A stretch of DNA of 64,000 nucleotides from GCA-2725625 sp964574215. GTDB lineage: Bacteria > Pseudomonadota > Alphaproteobacteria > Rhodospirillales > UBA2165. Position 1 is the first letter of the stretch. The number at the start of each line of letters is the position of its first letter. The stretch is taken from positions 62,001 to 126,000 of the forward strand of contig CAZNLR010000006.1 in NCBI GenBank assembly GCA_964574215.1, in the 5' to 3' direction. A program made the translations under genes and the position numbers. Shown one piece after another: positions 18,095-26,405 of the stretch. A model generated the notes under the pieces. The model did not search any database and was not told the origin of the DNA. It worked only from the letters and a program-made list of their open reading frames with translations.

Positions 18095-18483
18095 TGCTGT
18101 AATCCCTGAGCGAATTCGATAATTTCCGAGGCATTGGTGCCGGGGGTGAAAAATTCTTGGACGCCCATTTCCTTTAGGGTCTCGATATCATCATCGTGCG
18201 CAACGCCACCGCCGAAGACGGCGATATCCTCGGCTTTTTCTTCTTCGAGAAGCGTCATCACTTTCTTGAACTGGGTATTGTGGGACCCGGACAGGATACT
18301 GATGCCGATGGCGTCGGCGCTTTCCTGGATGGCGGTGGCAACGATTTGTTCGGCGGTCTGAAATTTGCCGGTATAAATGACTTCGAAACCGGCATCCGCT
18401 AGGATCTTAGCCACCAGCTTGGCGCCCCGGTCGTGGCCGTCCAGCCCCACTTTGGCAATGACAATTCTCGATTTAGCTACCAT
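18091..18483 (-). CDS. B12-binding small subunit of an acyl-CoA mutase
   Basis: A 130-residue stand-alone cobalamin-binding domain. GLDGHDRG contains the DxHxxG motif whose histidine (H17) ligates cobalt. SILSGSH and FGGGVAH form the rest of the nucleotide-tail pocket. The small-plus-large split is known from isobutyryl-CoA, 2-hydroxyisobutyryl-CoA and (1-methylalkyl)succinyl-CoA mutases and differs from single-chain methylmalonyl-CoA mutase. It starts 12 bp after the large-subunit gene on the same strand. Confidence 0.93.
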   Translation of the reverse strand: MVAKSRIVIAKVGLDGHDRGAKLVAKILADAGFEVIYTGKFQTAEQIVATAIQESADAIGISILSGSHNTQFKKVMTLLEEEKAEDIAVFGGGVAHDDDIETLKEMGVQEFFTPGTNASEIIEFAQGLQH

Positions 18484-18495
18484 GTTTTCCTGTTC

Positions 18496-20187
18496 CTATA
18501 GATACATTTTGTCTTCGGTATAAGCGCCGTAAACATCCCGGAAGACGGCGCCGATTTCGCCGACTGTGGCATAGACTTTAATGGCCCCAAGAATATAGGG
18601 GATGACGTTTTCACCGGCTTCGGTGGCGACACGCAGCGCCTCGACCTTTTCTTTGACGGCGTCGTTGTCACGATCGGCTTTGAGTTTCTTGAGCCTTGCA
18701 ACGATACGCTCTTCCGACTCCGGATCGTATTTCAACGGAGCCACGTCCACTTTTTCATCGGTGGTAAATTTATTCAGGCCGACTTTGACCTTTTCGTCGT
18801 TCTCCAACTCCTGATGCTGACGATAGGCGTTTTCATTGATTTCCTGCTGGTAGAAACCCTTATCAATGGCCTTGATGGCGCCACCCATCTCCTCGATTTT
18901 ACCCAGATAGTCGAAAACTTCGTTCTCGATCTTCTTGGTCAGGGTTTCGACGTAATAGGAACCTGCCAGCGGATCGGGCGTACTGGTGACACCGGTCTCG
19001 TGGGCGAGGATTTGCTGCGTGCGGAGCGCTATGGTAGCGCCCTGCTCCGTCGGCGTTTGATAGGCTTCATCAAAGGACGACAGATTGGCCCACTGCACGC
19101 CGCCCAAAACACCGCCCAATGCCTGGATGGTGGTGCGTACGATATTAATTAAGGGCTGTTGCCGGGTCAGGTTGCTGCCGCCGGTATAGATCATGATCTT
19201 GGCGTTCCAGGTGTCGGGATTTTTGGCGCCGAAACGTTCTTTGGCGACCTTGGCCCATACCTTCCTGAAAGCCCGGAATTTGGCGGCTTCTTCGAAAAGG
19301 TCCAGGGTTGAGGAAAAGAACCAGGAAAACTTGCCCGCGAAATCATCGATGGTGAAACCCCGCTTTTCCATTTCCTCGATATAAGTAATGGCGATGGCCA
19401 GCGGAAAAGCCAGCTCCTGGATGGCGTTGGCGCCGGCTTCCCGCGTGTGGTAACCGCACAACTGCATGGGCGAATAGCCGGGATGGTTGCGGGTGATGTA
19501 TTCGATCACGTCCGACGATAGTTTGTGATGTCCGGCGGGCGTGGTGAACTGAGTGCCGCGGCAGACGAACTCCATCAAGGCCTCGTTGGTCAGGAACAGG
19601 CCGAAGGAATTGGGATCGATACCCTTCTTTTCGGCCAGCGCCAGGAACAGGCTGAGGATAATCGGTCCTGTCGACATGCCGACGCAGACGAACATTCTGG
19701 CCATGTCCAACGGCACGCCGTCAAAAATGATCTCCATATCCTGCAACGAGTCGATGGGAACGCCGGTCTTGCCCACTTCGCCTTCGGCCAAGGGATCATC
19801 GGAATCCAAACCTTTGTGGGTCGGCAGATCGAGCGCGATGGATAACGAAGAGGCCCCCTGCTCGAGCACGAACTTAAAGCGTTTGTTGGTCTCTTCGGCG
19901 GATGCAAAACCGCTGTATTGCATCATCATCCAGTGTTCGTTCCGATATCCGGCCGGGTCGAGCCCGCGGGCAAAGGGAAATTCACCCGGGAACCCCAAAT
20001 CCTCCAGATAGTCAAACCCGGATTCCTCCAGATCCAACGGCGTGTAGAGAGATTTAACGGGTATCCGTGAATCCGTGAAATGTTCGGAGTCATTGTCATT
20101 CGATCCGTTTTCCTTGCCATTGAGAACTTCTGTCTCCCAATGGGCCCGGGATTTTTTCAAACGCTCCAAATATTCTTTATCAAACAT
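18496..20187 (-). CDS. B12-dependent acyl-CoA mutase large subunit, substrate unknown
   Basis: The 563-residue protein is the substrate-binding TIM barrel of a methylmalonyl-CoA-mutase-family enzyme without a B12 domain. By alignment from memory to the Propionibacterium enzyme, Y91, R210 and H247 correspond to Tyr89, Arg207 (carboxylate ligand) and His244. The usual PWTxRQ before the Tyr is replaced by HWMMMQ, and the Q before the ND pair by T200. It lacks the Ile/Asp pair I associate with 2-hydroxyisobutyryl-CoA mutase. The retained Arg hints at a dicarboxylic acyl-CoA, but the altered pocket argues against plain methylmalonyl-CoA. Ligase, MeaB chaperone and thiolase genes nearby suggest a dedicated catabolic pathway. 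Confidence 0.88.
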   Translation of the reverse strand: MFDKEYLERLKKSRAHWETEVLNGKENGSNDNDSEHFTDSRIPVKSLYTPLDLEESGFDYLEDLGFPGEFPFARGLDPAGYRNEHWMMMQYSGFASAEETNKRFKFVLEQGASSLSIALDLPTHKGLDSDDPLAEGEVGKTGVPIDSLQDMEIIFDGVPLDMARMFVCVGMSTGPIILSLFLALAEKKGIDPNSFGLFLTNEALMEFVCRGTQFTTPAGHHKLSSDVIEYITRNHPGYSPMQLCGYHTREAGANAIQELAFPLAIAITYIEEMEKRGFTIDDFAGKFSWFFSSTLDLFEEAAKFRAFRKVWAKVAKERFGAKNPDTWNAKIMIYTGGSNLTRQQPLINIVRTTIQALGGVLGGVQWANLSSFDEAYQTPTEQGATIALRTQQILAHETGVTSTPDPLAGSYYVETLTKKIENEVFDYLGKIEEMGGAIKAIDKGFYQQEINENAYRQHQELENDEKVKVGLNKFTTDEKVDVAPLKYDPESEERIVARLKKLKADRDNDAVKEKVEALRVATEAGENVIPYILGAIKVYATVGEIGAVFRDVYGAYTEDKMYL

Positions 20188-20232
20188 AATATCCTCGCAG
20201 GTTTTGCCGCATGATGACGGCGTTCGCCCCCT

Positions 20233-21852
20233 CTAACGTTCGATTTTGATGCCGGCCGCTTCCCGGTCCCAGGTGGCATCGGTGTTGCCCATATCGCGAA
20301 GGGCAAATTTCTGCACCTTCTGGTTGGGCGTCTTGGGGAACTCGTCAACGAACTCCACGTATCTGGGAACCATGAAATAGGCCATCCGGTCCTTGCTGTA
20401 CAAAATCAGATCTTCGGCGCTCAGGGATTCACCGTCTTTTAAAATGACGAAGATCTTAACTTCATCCTCGGTCATCACCTCGTCCTTGACGGCCACCGCC
20501 GCTGATTCCAGGACGCTGGGATGGGAATTGACCACTTCCTCCACTTCGTAGGACGAAATGTTTTCGCCCCGCCGCCTGATGGCGTCCTTCTTGCGGTCGA
20601 CGAAGTAAAAATATCCGTCTTCGTCCTGGATGCCGAAATCCCCCGTATGATACCAGAGATTGCGGAAAGCCGCTAAGGTCGCTTCAGGCATGTTGTAGTA
20701 CCCCGCCATCTGTACATAAGGTACCGTGCCCCGGACGATGATTTCGCCCTTGGTGCCACGGGGTACTTCTAAATCGTTGTCGTCGACGATGCGGCAGTCG
20801 AAATGGGGCAGCGCCTTGCCGCAGGAATCGGGCTTGGTTTCCTCATCGAATGGCGACGCCATACAGATGGCGGTCTCGGTGGCGCCGAACATGCTGACCA
20901 GCTTGACGCCGAACCGCTTCTCGAATTCCAGTGCTTCGGGGATCAGGGGTACGGAATTAATCACCCTGAGAGAGTTGTTTTTATCCTCGGGACTGGGCGC
21001 CTGTTTCATCAGCAGGATCAAGATTGATCCCATAACGTTGGTGTGAGTCGCCTGGCATTCGGCGATTTCGTCCATAAAGGTCGAGAGGCTGAAAAGTTTG
21101 CTCATGACGAACGTCCCCTTGGTCAGGAGAGCCGTATAGCAAGAGGTCAGCTGGGCATTGGCATGGAACATGGGGAGACACGAAAACAGCACATCGCCTT
21201 CCGTATGATTCTGGAAATGGATCGCCATCAGGGCATTGTCGTAATAATAATGCTGACTCAACATGGCGCCCTTGGAAGGACCCGTCGTCCCCGACGTATA
21301 GAGGATGGACATGGCATCGGTGGGATGGACTTTGTTCTCGGGCTGGTCGGAAGAACCGGTCAGCAGGGTATCGAATTCCAGAATATCAATGGCCGCGAAA
21401 CTGTCCGTGCTCTCCACCTCCGGATTTTCCTCGACCCGGATCATCTTGGTAACGTTACTGATCTCATCCTCGATCATCTTGATGCGTTCGATCAGGTCGT
21501 TGTCGATAAACAGGACCGTCGCTTCCGAGTTGGTGACGATATGGCGCAGCAGGTTTCCCTTTAGATTGGGGTTTACGGGAACCATCACGGCGCCGAGCTT
21601 TGCCAGCCCGTACCAGGCGTAGATGAATTCCAAAGAATTCTTCATCAGCAAGCACACTTTGTCGCCTTGCTGAATGCCCAGACCGGCCAGCGAATTCGCC
21701 ATCCGATTGGAAGTATCGTTCATTTCCGCATAGGTCACGGACTTGTCGCGAAACTTGACGTAAGTTTGGTCGCCGAGCTCTTGGGCCCGAAGGTTCAACA
21801 AGGCCGATAAGGTCCGGTCTTCAAAATCCAGTTCGAAACGTGAATAGTCCAA
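20233..21852 (-). CDS. AMP-dependent acid-CoA ligase (CaiC-like), TTG start
   Basis: This adenylate-forming enzyme activates a carboxylic acid to its CoA thioester. The P-loop ILYTSGTTGPSKGAM lies near 180-195. Later signatures are MFGATE (about 335), YHTGDFG and DRKKDAIRRRGENIS. The catalytic lysine is in TPNQKVQK near the C terminus. It resembles carnitine/crotonobetaine-CoA ligases, so a small polar or branched acid is plausible. There is no suitable ATG. TTG at 21852 has AGGAAGG five bases upstream and gives 539 residues; another TTG at 21885 falls in the operator. It lies 45 bp upstream of the mutase large subunit and is probably co-transcribed. Confidence 0.85.
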   Translation of the reverse strand: MDYSRFELDFEDRTLSALLNLRAQELGDQTYVKFRDKSVTYAEMNDTSNRMANSLAGLGIQQGDKVCLLMKNSLEFIYAWYGLAKLGAVMVPVNPNLKGNLLRHIVTNSEATVLFIDNDLIERIKMIEDEISNVTKMIRVEENPEVESTDSFAAIDILEFDTLLTGSSDQPENKVHPTDAMSILYTSGTTGPSKGAMLSQHYYYDNALMAIHFQNHTEGDVLFSCLPMFHANAQLTSCYTALLTKGTFVMSKLFSLSTFMDEIAECQATHTNVMGSILILLMKQAPSPEDKNNSLRVINSVPLIPEALEFEKRFGVKLVSMFGATETAICMASPFDEETKPDSCGKALPHFDCRIVDDNDLEVPRGTKGEIIVRGTVPYVQMAGYYNMPEATLAAFRNLWYHTGDFGIQDEDGYFYFVDRKKDAIRRRGENISSYEVEEVVNSHPSVLESAAVAVKDEVMTEDEVKIFVILKDGESLSAEDLILYSKDRMAYFMVPRYVEFVDEFPKTPNQKVQKFALRDMGNTDATWDREAAGIKIER

Positions 21853-21881
21853 AATTACCTTCCTGATCTCTTTCTCAAAAT

Positions 21882-21920
21882 ACAATACAATAATGTATGG
21901 TTGTTAAAATTATGGGTCAA
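21882..21920 (-). promoter_or_regulatory. Predicted promoter of the ligase-mutase operon with TetR-type operator
   Basis: Read on the minus strand, TTGACC (21915-21920) and TACATT (21892-21897) are separated by 17 bp. The palindrome ACAATAC-N6-GTATGGT (21882-21901, written on the plus strand) covers the -10 element. It differs by one base in one arm from the palindrome upstream of the thiolase operon (22697-22716). A repressor bound here would shut off the ligase-mutase operon. Confidence 0.6.
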
Positions 21921-21990
21921 GCTTGGCGTAACACGCCGCATATGACTTGCCGGGTTAAAGACGTTCCGTAAAAATATATGTCACTCATCC

Positions 21991-22599
21991 TTATTCATCC
22001 TGGGCCAAATGAGTCAGATCGACGCCCTCAAAGGCTTGCCGAAAACAAGCCCACTGGCGTTTTTGACGATGAGCCGGCCCCTCCTTCCGACGGATCATGG
22101 CTTCTCCGAATATCAACGAATACAGTAAGAAGGAACGCTGAGTGGCGTCGGTACGGGACAGACCAATCTCCAAAAACCGGTCGACCATATAAACAAAACG
22201 ATCCTCATCGACCTGCTCCACCAGACGGGCGACGTCTTTGTCTGATCTCGCCCACAGTCGAATGGCCAGTTCGGCGCTGAAATCAACCTTGCCTGAATTG
22301 GCTTCTGCAAATAAATTTTCCATCTTTTGATAAGGATTACCGCCGATTTTTTCCACCCGGTGGATAATGCCGTAGGTCTCCCGTTCCATCCAATGGGACA
22401 AGATGCCGTTAAGGAATTCCTCCCTGTCGGCGAAGTGCCAGTAGAAGCTGCCCCTGGTAACATTCTGGCGCTCACACAGATTCTCGACCCGAATGGATTC
22501 GATCCCCTTTTCCCCCAGTGCCCGCATACCTTCTTTAAGCCAATCTTCCTTGGTCAGGTTTCGGCGTTTTTTCCGGTTGGATTTTTTTATCGCGCCCAA
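21991..22599 (-). CDS. TetR family transcriptional regulator, TTG start
   Basis: The 202-residue protein has an N-terminal helix-turn-helix: IRVENLCERQNVTRGSFYWH carries the typical TetR recognition-helix pattern with FYWHF. The rest is a helical ligand domain. The start appears to be TTG 22599, with AGGA upstream and no ATG nearby. It sits between the two halves of the island. Matching palindromes lie in the promoters on both sides, so it probably represses both the ligase-mutase and the thiolase operons. The natural inducer would most simply be a CoA intermediate of the pathway, which is inference. Confidence 0.88.
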   Translation of the reverse strand: MGAIKKSNRKKRRNLTKEDWLKEGMRALGEKGIESIRVENLCERQNVTRGSFYWHFADREEFLNGILSHWMERETYGIIHRVEKIGGNPYQKMENLFAEANSGKVDFSAELAIRLWARSDKDVARLVEQVDEDRFVYMVDRFLEIGLSRTDATQRSFLLYSLIFGEAMIRRKEGPAHRQKRQWACFRQAFEGVDLTHLAQDE

Positions 22600-22693
22600 C
22601 GGTTAATCCTATATTTCGCCATAGATGTCAGCCTCAACTTAAATCTTGTCTCGAATAAATGTCACAATCCAGAGCAGATAAAAATAAACTTTC

Positions 22694-22721
22694 TTGACCA
22701 TACGATATTGTATGGTATCTA
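22694..22721 (+). promoter_or_regulatory. Predicted promoter and TetR-type operator upstream of the thiolase operon
   Basis: A perfect palindrome ACCATAC-GATATT-GTATGGT (22697-22716) lies between TTGACC (22694-22699) and TATCTA (22716-22721), 16 bp apart. An operator in the spacer of a promoter is the classical TetR arrangement. A near-identical copy lies in the ligase promoter at 21882-21901. The leader to the thiolase start is then about 107 nt and shows no clear structure. Confidence 0.65.
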
Positions 22722-22834
22722 ATCAAACATCAAATACCAAGAGCAAATATAGACTCGCGCAAAAGGAATGCAGTAGACTCGTGTAAAGCGGTGAGACGCC
22801 AAGTAAGGCATCCTTTTTCGGATAGGAGAAAACG

Positions 22835-24004
22835 ATGAGCGAGACGAGAGTGGCAATCGTCGCCGCCGGCACTACCAAGTTCGGCGCCAGGAAAGCAACT
22901 TTTCGCGACCTGATATCGGAAGCGGCGAAGGCAACGTTCGACAGCAATGAACGGATAACGCCGAAAGATATCAAATCCTTCATTCTCTCGACCGTGTACC
23001 CCGAACGATCCGCCTTCCAAGGCCACCCCGCCCCTCTGGCGGCCGAGTGGTGCGGCGTGCGGCCGACCGACTTCCACGTCCGGGTGGAAAACCAGTGCGG
23101 TAGCGGTACCTCGGCCATTCGTACGGCTTATTCAATTATCAAGTCCGGCATGACCGATATGGTCATGGTACTCGGCGTCGAAAAGATCATGGTGCCGTCC
23201 CACGGTGAAATTTTCCTCAACGCCATGGCCGGGTCGGACCGCGAATGGGAAAGCTGTTACGGCATCACGCCGCCACCCCTGTTCGCCATGGTGGCTCAGG
23301 CCCATATGCAGAAGTTCAACACCACGGAAGAACAGATCGCTCACGTCTCGGTGAAAAATCACAATCACTCCTTGAACAACCCCAAAGCCCACCATCAGAA
23401 AGGCGCGACCCTGGATAAAGTTATGAGTTCCAGGATGATATCCAATCCCATCAAGCTCTACGATTGTTCCACCAACACCGACGGCGCCGCCGGCGCCATT
23501 GTCTGTTCGGAAGAACGCGCCAAGGAATTGTGCGACAATCCCATATATATCCGCGGCACCGCCCAGATTAATGACGGCTATCCCTGGGCAAATTATCCGA
23601 AAGACTGGTCGACCTGGCCTTCGTTGGAATATGCAGCCGGCCGCGCCTATGAAATGGCCGGTATCAGCCCGTCCGATGTCGACGTCGCCGAAATCCATGA
23701 TTGTTTCACGATATCCGAGATCGTCGAATATGAAGAACTCGGTTTCTGCAAAAAGGGCGAAGGCGGCGCTTTCGTCGAGGACGGCGGGGCCACCTTCGGC
23801 GGCGATGTCGTGGTCAATCCCAGCGGCGGCCTGATCGCCTGCGGCCATCCCTTCGGCGCCACCGGCATACGTCAGGCCCATGAAGCCTATATCCAGTTGC
23901 GGGGCGAAGCCGGCGACCGGCAGGTCGAAGATGCCGATATCTTTCTGGGGCATAATTTAAGCGGCCTCGGCGAACACCATATCCTAATTTACGGAAGCCA
24001 TTGA
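22835..24004 (+). CDS. Thiolase-family acyltransferase (DUF35-partnered, SCP2-thiolase-like)
   Basis: A 389-residue thiolase-fold protein. The nucleophilic cysteine is in ENQCGSGTSA near residue 90. EIHDCFT and GGLIACGHPFGATG supply the catalytic histidines. The last canonical thiolase motif (CxGxGxG) is replaced by GHNLSGLGEHH, so the second catalytic cysteine is absent, as in SCP2-type thiolases and Ltp2-type aldolases. Such proteins usually need a DUF35 partner, and one is encoded directly downstream. It may cleave a 3-oxoacyl-CoA, as BbsAB does, or act as a retro-aldolase. GGATAGGAG precedes the ATG. It heads the operon thiolase-DUF35-meaB-SDR. Confidence 0.88.
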   Translation: MSETRVAIVAAGTTKFGARKATFRDLISEAAKATFDSNERITPKDIKSFILSTVYPERSAFQGHPAPLAAEWCGVRPTDFHVRVENQCGSGTSAIRTAYSIIKSGMTDMVMVLGVEKIMVPSHGEIFLNAMAGSDREWESCYGITPPPLFAMVAQAHMQKFNTTEEQIAHVSVKNHNHSLNNPKAHHQKGATLDKVMSSRMISNPIKLYDCSTNTDGAAGAIVCSEERAKELCDNPIYIRGTAQINDGYPWANYPKDWSTWPSLEYAAGRAYEMAGISPSDVDVAEIHDCFTISEIVEYEELGFCKKGEGGAFVEDGGATFGGDVVVNPSGGLIACGHPFGATGIRQAHEAYIQLRGEAGDRQVEDADIFLGHNLSGLGEHHILIYGSH

Positions 24005-24006
24005 CA

Positions 24007-24456
24007 ATGAACGCTAAAAGCAACCTGGATTATGTGATCGATCACAATGTCTATGTCTGTGATCCCGTACCGCAGCAGACCGAGGATCAAAATAGGGTTT
24101 ATCCCTTTTATGATCATCTGCGCGAGAACCGCCTGACCACAACCCAATGCCAGGATTGTGGCCAAATCGCCTGGCCACCGAAAATCGTCTGCAATGAATG
24201 TATGTCGGACAATATGGAGTGGGTTGACTTTCCGCCCACCGGTACGATTTACGCTTTCACCGTACAGGAAGCCGGCGTACCGCCGGGATTCGAGTCACCC
24301 TTGGTCTTCGCCCTGATCGACTTCGACAACGACGTGAGAATCATCAGCGCTCTGGTGGATACCGATCATACGAAGGTGGAAGTGGGTGCGGAGGTCGCCT
24401 TGAAAGTAGTCGAAGCGCCCCGCGACAGGGTTTTGTTTTTCTTTACGCTGATATAG
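24007..24456 (+). CDS. DUF35 OB-fold / zinc-ribbon partner of the thiolase
   Basis: From ATG 24007 the protein has 149 residues; a TTG two codons earlier overlaps the thiolase stop. Residues about 45-70 form a rubredoxin-like zinc ribbon with CQDC and CNEC pairs. The rest is an OB fold (GTIYAFTVQEAG... and a C-terminal barrel). Proteins like this (BbsA, ChsH2) form obligate complexes with thiolase-like partners and help bind the CoA thioester. The gene begins 2 bp after the thiolase stop, in line with a stoichiometric complex. Confidence 0.88.
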   Translation: MNAKSNLDYVIDHNVYVCDPVPQQTEDQNRVYPFYDHLRENRLTTTQCQDCGQIAWPPKIVCNECMSDNMEWVDFPPTGTIYAFTVQEAGVPPGFESPLVFALIDFDNDVRIISALVDTDHTKVEVGAEVALKVVEAPRDRVLFFFTLI

Positions 24457-24480
24457 TACGGGCTGACACGACACCGTCCC

Positions 24481-25443
24481 ATGCACGAGATCGCTAAGAA
24501 AATAATTGCCGGCGAGGTCCGCACCGCATCACGTCTCATCCGTGATATCGACGATGGCGATGCCGGTGTCAGATCAATTTTAAAAGACTTGTACACACGC
24601 ACTGGCAACGGCTATGTGGTGGGCATTACCGGCTCACCGGGCGCGGGAAAAAGCACCATCGTCGATCAATTGATCGGCCATCTACGCGAGGATGAAAAAA
24701 CGCTCGGCGTGCTTAGCATCGATCCCACCAGCCCATTTACCGGTGGCGCCATTCTTGGTGACCGCATCAGAATGCAGCGACATGCCACGGACAAAGACGT
24801 TTTCATTCGGTCGATGGCAACCAGGGGCGCGTTCGGCGGTCTCAGCCGGTCGACCAAAGGCGCCATCAACGTGATGGACGCCATGGGTAAAGATTACATC
24901 CTCGTCGAGACGGTCGGTGTCGGACAGGATGAAGTGGATATTGTGGGCTGCGCCGATACCACCATCGTCGCTATGCCGCCGGGAATGGGCGACGACATTC
25001 AGGCCATCAAAGCCGGCGTCATGGAGATTGCGGACATATTCGTCGTCAACAAGGCCGACCTGGATGGCGCCGAGCGGGCCGTCAATCACCTGACCGCAAT
25101 GCTGGAACTGAATGCGGCGAAGTACGACGACAATCAATGGAAACCGCCGATTTTACTGGTCGAAGCGACCCGCGGTAAAGGTATCCCTGAATTGTTGGAA
25201 GCCATTGAGCAGCACCGGCAACATGAGCAATCTTCCGATGAAAATAATGCCCGAACAAAAGCCCGGGACAAAATCGGCATTGAAATCGTCGAAATGATTC
25301 ACGCTTCGCTTATCGACAACTGCCAATCTTTCCTCGACAATGGATCGACGATTGAGGAATCCGTTGACGCCATTTTGAATGGCGGTTCCGATCCGTATAC
25401 GGAAAGCGAGAAGTTGATTGACCGCTTTCTGCGTTCCAAATAA
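24481..25443 (+). CDS. meaB: MeaB/ArgK-type GTPase, chaperone of the B12 mutase
   Basis: A 320-residue G3E-family GTPase. The P-loop GITGSPGAGKST (about 49-60), the switch region ETVGVGQDEVDI and the base-recognition NKAD are all present. MeaB-type proteins gate adenosylcobalamin delivery and protect acyl-CoA mutases from inactivation. Its presence in the thiolase operon ties that operon to the mutase encoded on the other side of tetR. Confidence 0.92.
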   Translation: MHEIAKKIIAGEVRTASRLIRDIDDGDAGVRSILKDLYTRTGNGYVVGITGSPGAGKSTIVDQLIGHLREDEKTLGVLSIDPTSPFTGGAILGDRIRMQRHATDKDVFIRSMATRGAFGGLSRSTKGAINVMDAMGKDYILVETVGVGQDEVDIVGCADTTIVAMPPGMGDDIQAIKAGVMEIADIFVVNKADLDGAERAVNHLTAMLELNAAKYDDNQWKPPILLVEATRGKGIPELLEAIEQHRQHEQSSDENNARTKARDKIGIEIVEMIHASLIDNCQSFLDNGSTIEESVDAILNGGSDPYTESEKLIDRFLRSK

Positions 25444-25484
25444 CCAAATTTTGAATTCGTCGTCCATTCTGCTAAACCCTTTCC

Positions 25485-26252
25485 ATGACCGGCAGAATTT
25501 ACAAGTCGATCCTCATTACCGGTGCTTCCAGCGGCATCGGCGAAGCGCTGGCGCTGCATTACGCCGCCGACGGCGTGCGGTTGCATCTAACCGGCCGCGA
25601 CAAAGATCGCCTGGAAGGCGTGGCCGAAAAATGCCGGTCGATGGGCGCATTGGCAGAGGCGAGAATTATTGATGTCCGAAATGCTACCGAAATGGCGGAC
25701 TGGATCGGTCAGGTGGATAACGCCCACCCGCTCGACCTGGTGATTGCCAATGCCGGCGTTTCCACCGAGACGTCAGGCGTACCGGACTCCGAGGAACAGA
25801 AGCGTCTGATCAGAGAGATCAATATCGGCGGTGTGGCGAATACGGTGGAGCCCCTACTTCCCCGCATGGCGCAACGGAAATCGGGCCAGATTGCCCTAAT
25901 GGCATCGCTGGCGGCGTTCCGCGGATTGCCGAGCGGCCCCGCTTACAGCGCCAGCAAAGCGTGGGTCAAATCCTGGGGCGAGGCCTTGCGGGGACGCATG
26001 CAGCGGGACGATGTCGGCGTCTCGGTCATCTGCCCGGGATTCGTGCGGAGCCGGATCACCGACAGCAACCAGTTTAGCATGCCCATGTTCATGGAAGCGC
26101 CCAAGGCCGCCCGCATCATCGCCAAAGGCCTCGCCCGCAACAAGGGACTGATCGCCTTCCCCTTCCCCATGTATTTCATGCTCCGGCTGGTGACCACCCT
26201 TCCTGCCGTCCTCACCGAACGCTTTTTCAGCAACCTGCCGGATAAGGAGTAA
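25485..26252 (+). CDS. Short-chain dehydrogenase/reductase
   Basis: A 255-residue NAD(P)-dependent SDR. It has TGASSGIGEALAL near residue 10, NAGVST near 90, the catalytic serine in MASLAAF and YSASK (Tyr/Lys) near 155. A hydrophobic C terminus (PMYFMLRLVTTLPAV) suggests membrane contact. As the last gene of the thiolase operon it could oxidise a hydroxyacyl-CoA before thiolytic cleavage, but the sequence is also compatible with a general SDR. Confidence 0.85.
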   Translation: MTGRIYKSILITGASSGIGEALALHYAADGVRLHLTGRDKDRLEGVAEKCRSMGALAEARIIDVRNATEMADWIGQVDNAHPLDLVIANAGVSTETSGVPDSEEQKRLIREINIGGVANTVEPLLPRMAQRKSGQIALMASLAAFRGLPSGPAYSASKAWVKSWGEALRGRMQRDDVGVSVICPGFVRSRITDSNQFSMPMFMEAPKAARIIAKGLARNKGLIAFPFPMYFMLRLVTTLPAVLTERFFSNLPDKE

Positions 26253-26405
26253 CCTGGCTACATTGTGCCGAACCAAGCGGTAATTTTTATGGCTGGTTCG
26301 AAAACTTCATTTCCTGAATGTGGACATACGATATTGAGGCATCGCTATTTCCACTTTAGTGTAATTACAGAACGAAGATACAATTGCAGGGGCTAGGATG
26401 TTGAA

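Noticed and set aside
18496..20187. Identity as 2-hydroxyisobutyryl-CoA mutase
   Set aside because: The positions that I recall as Ile and Asp in that enzyme are Tyr91 and Ala118 here.
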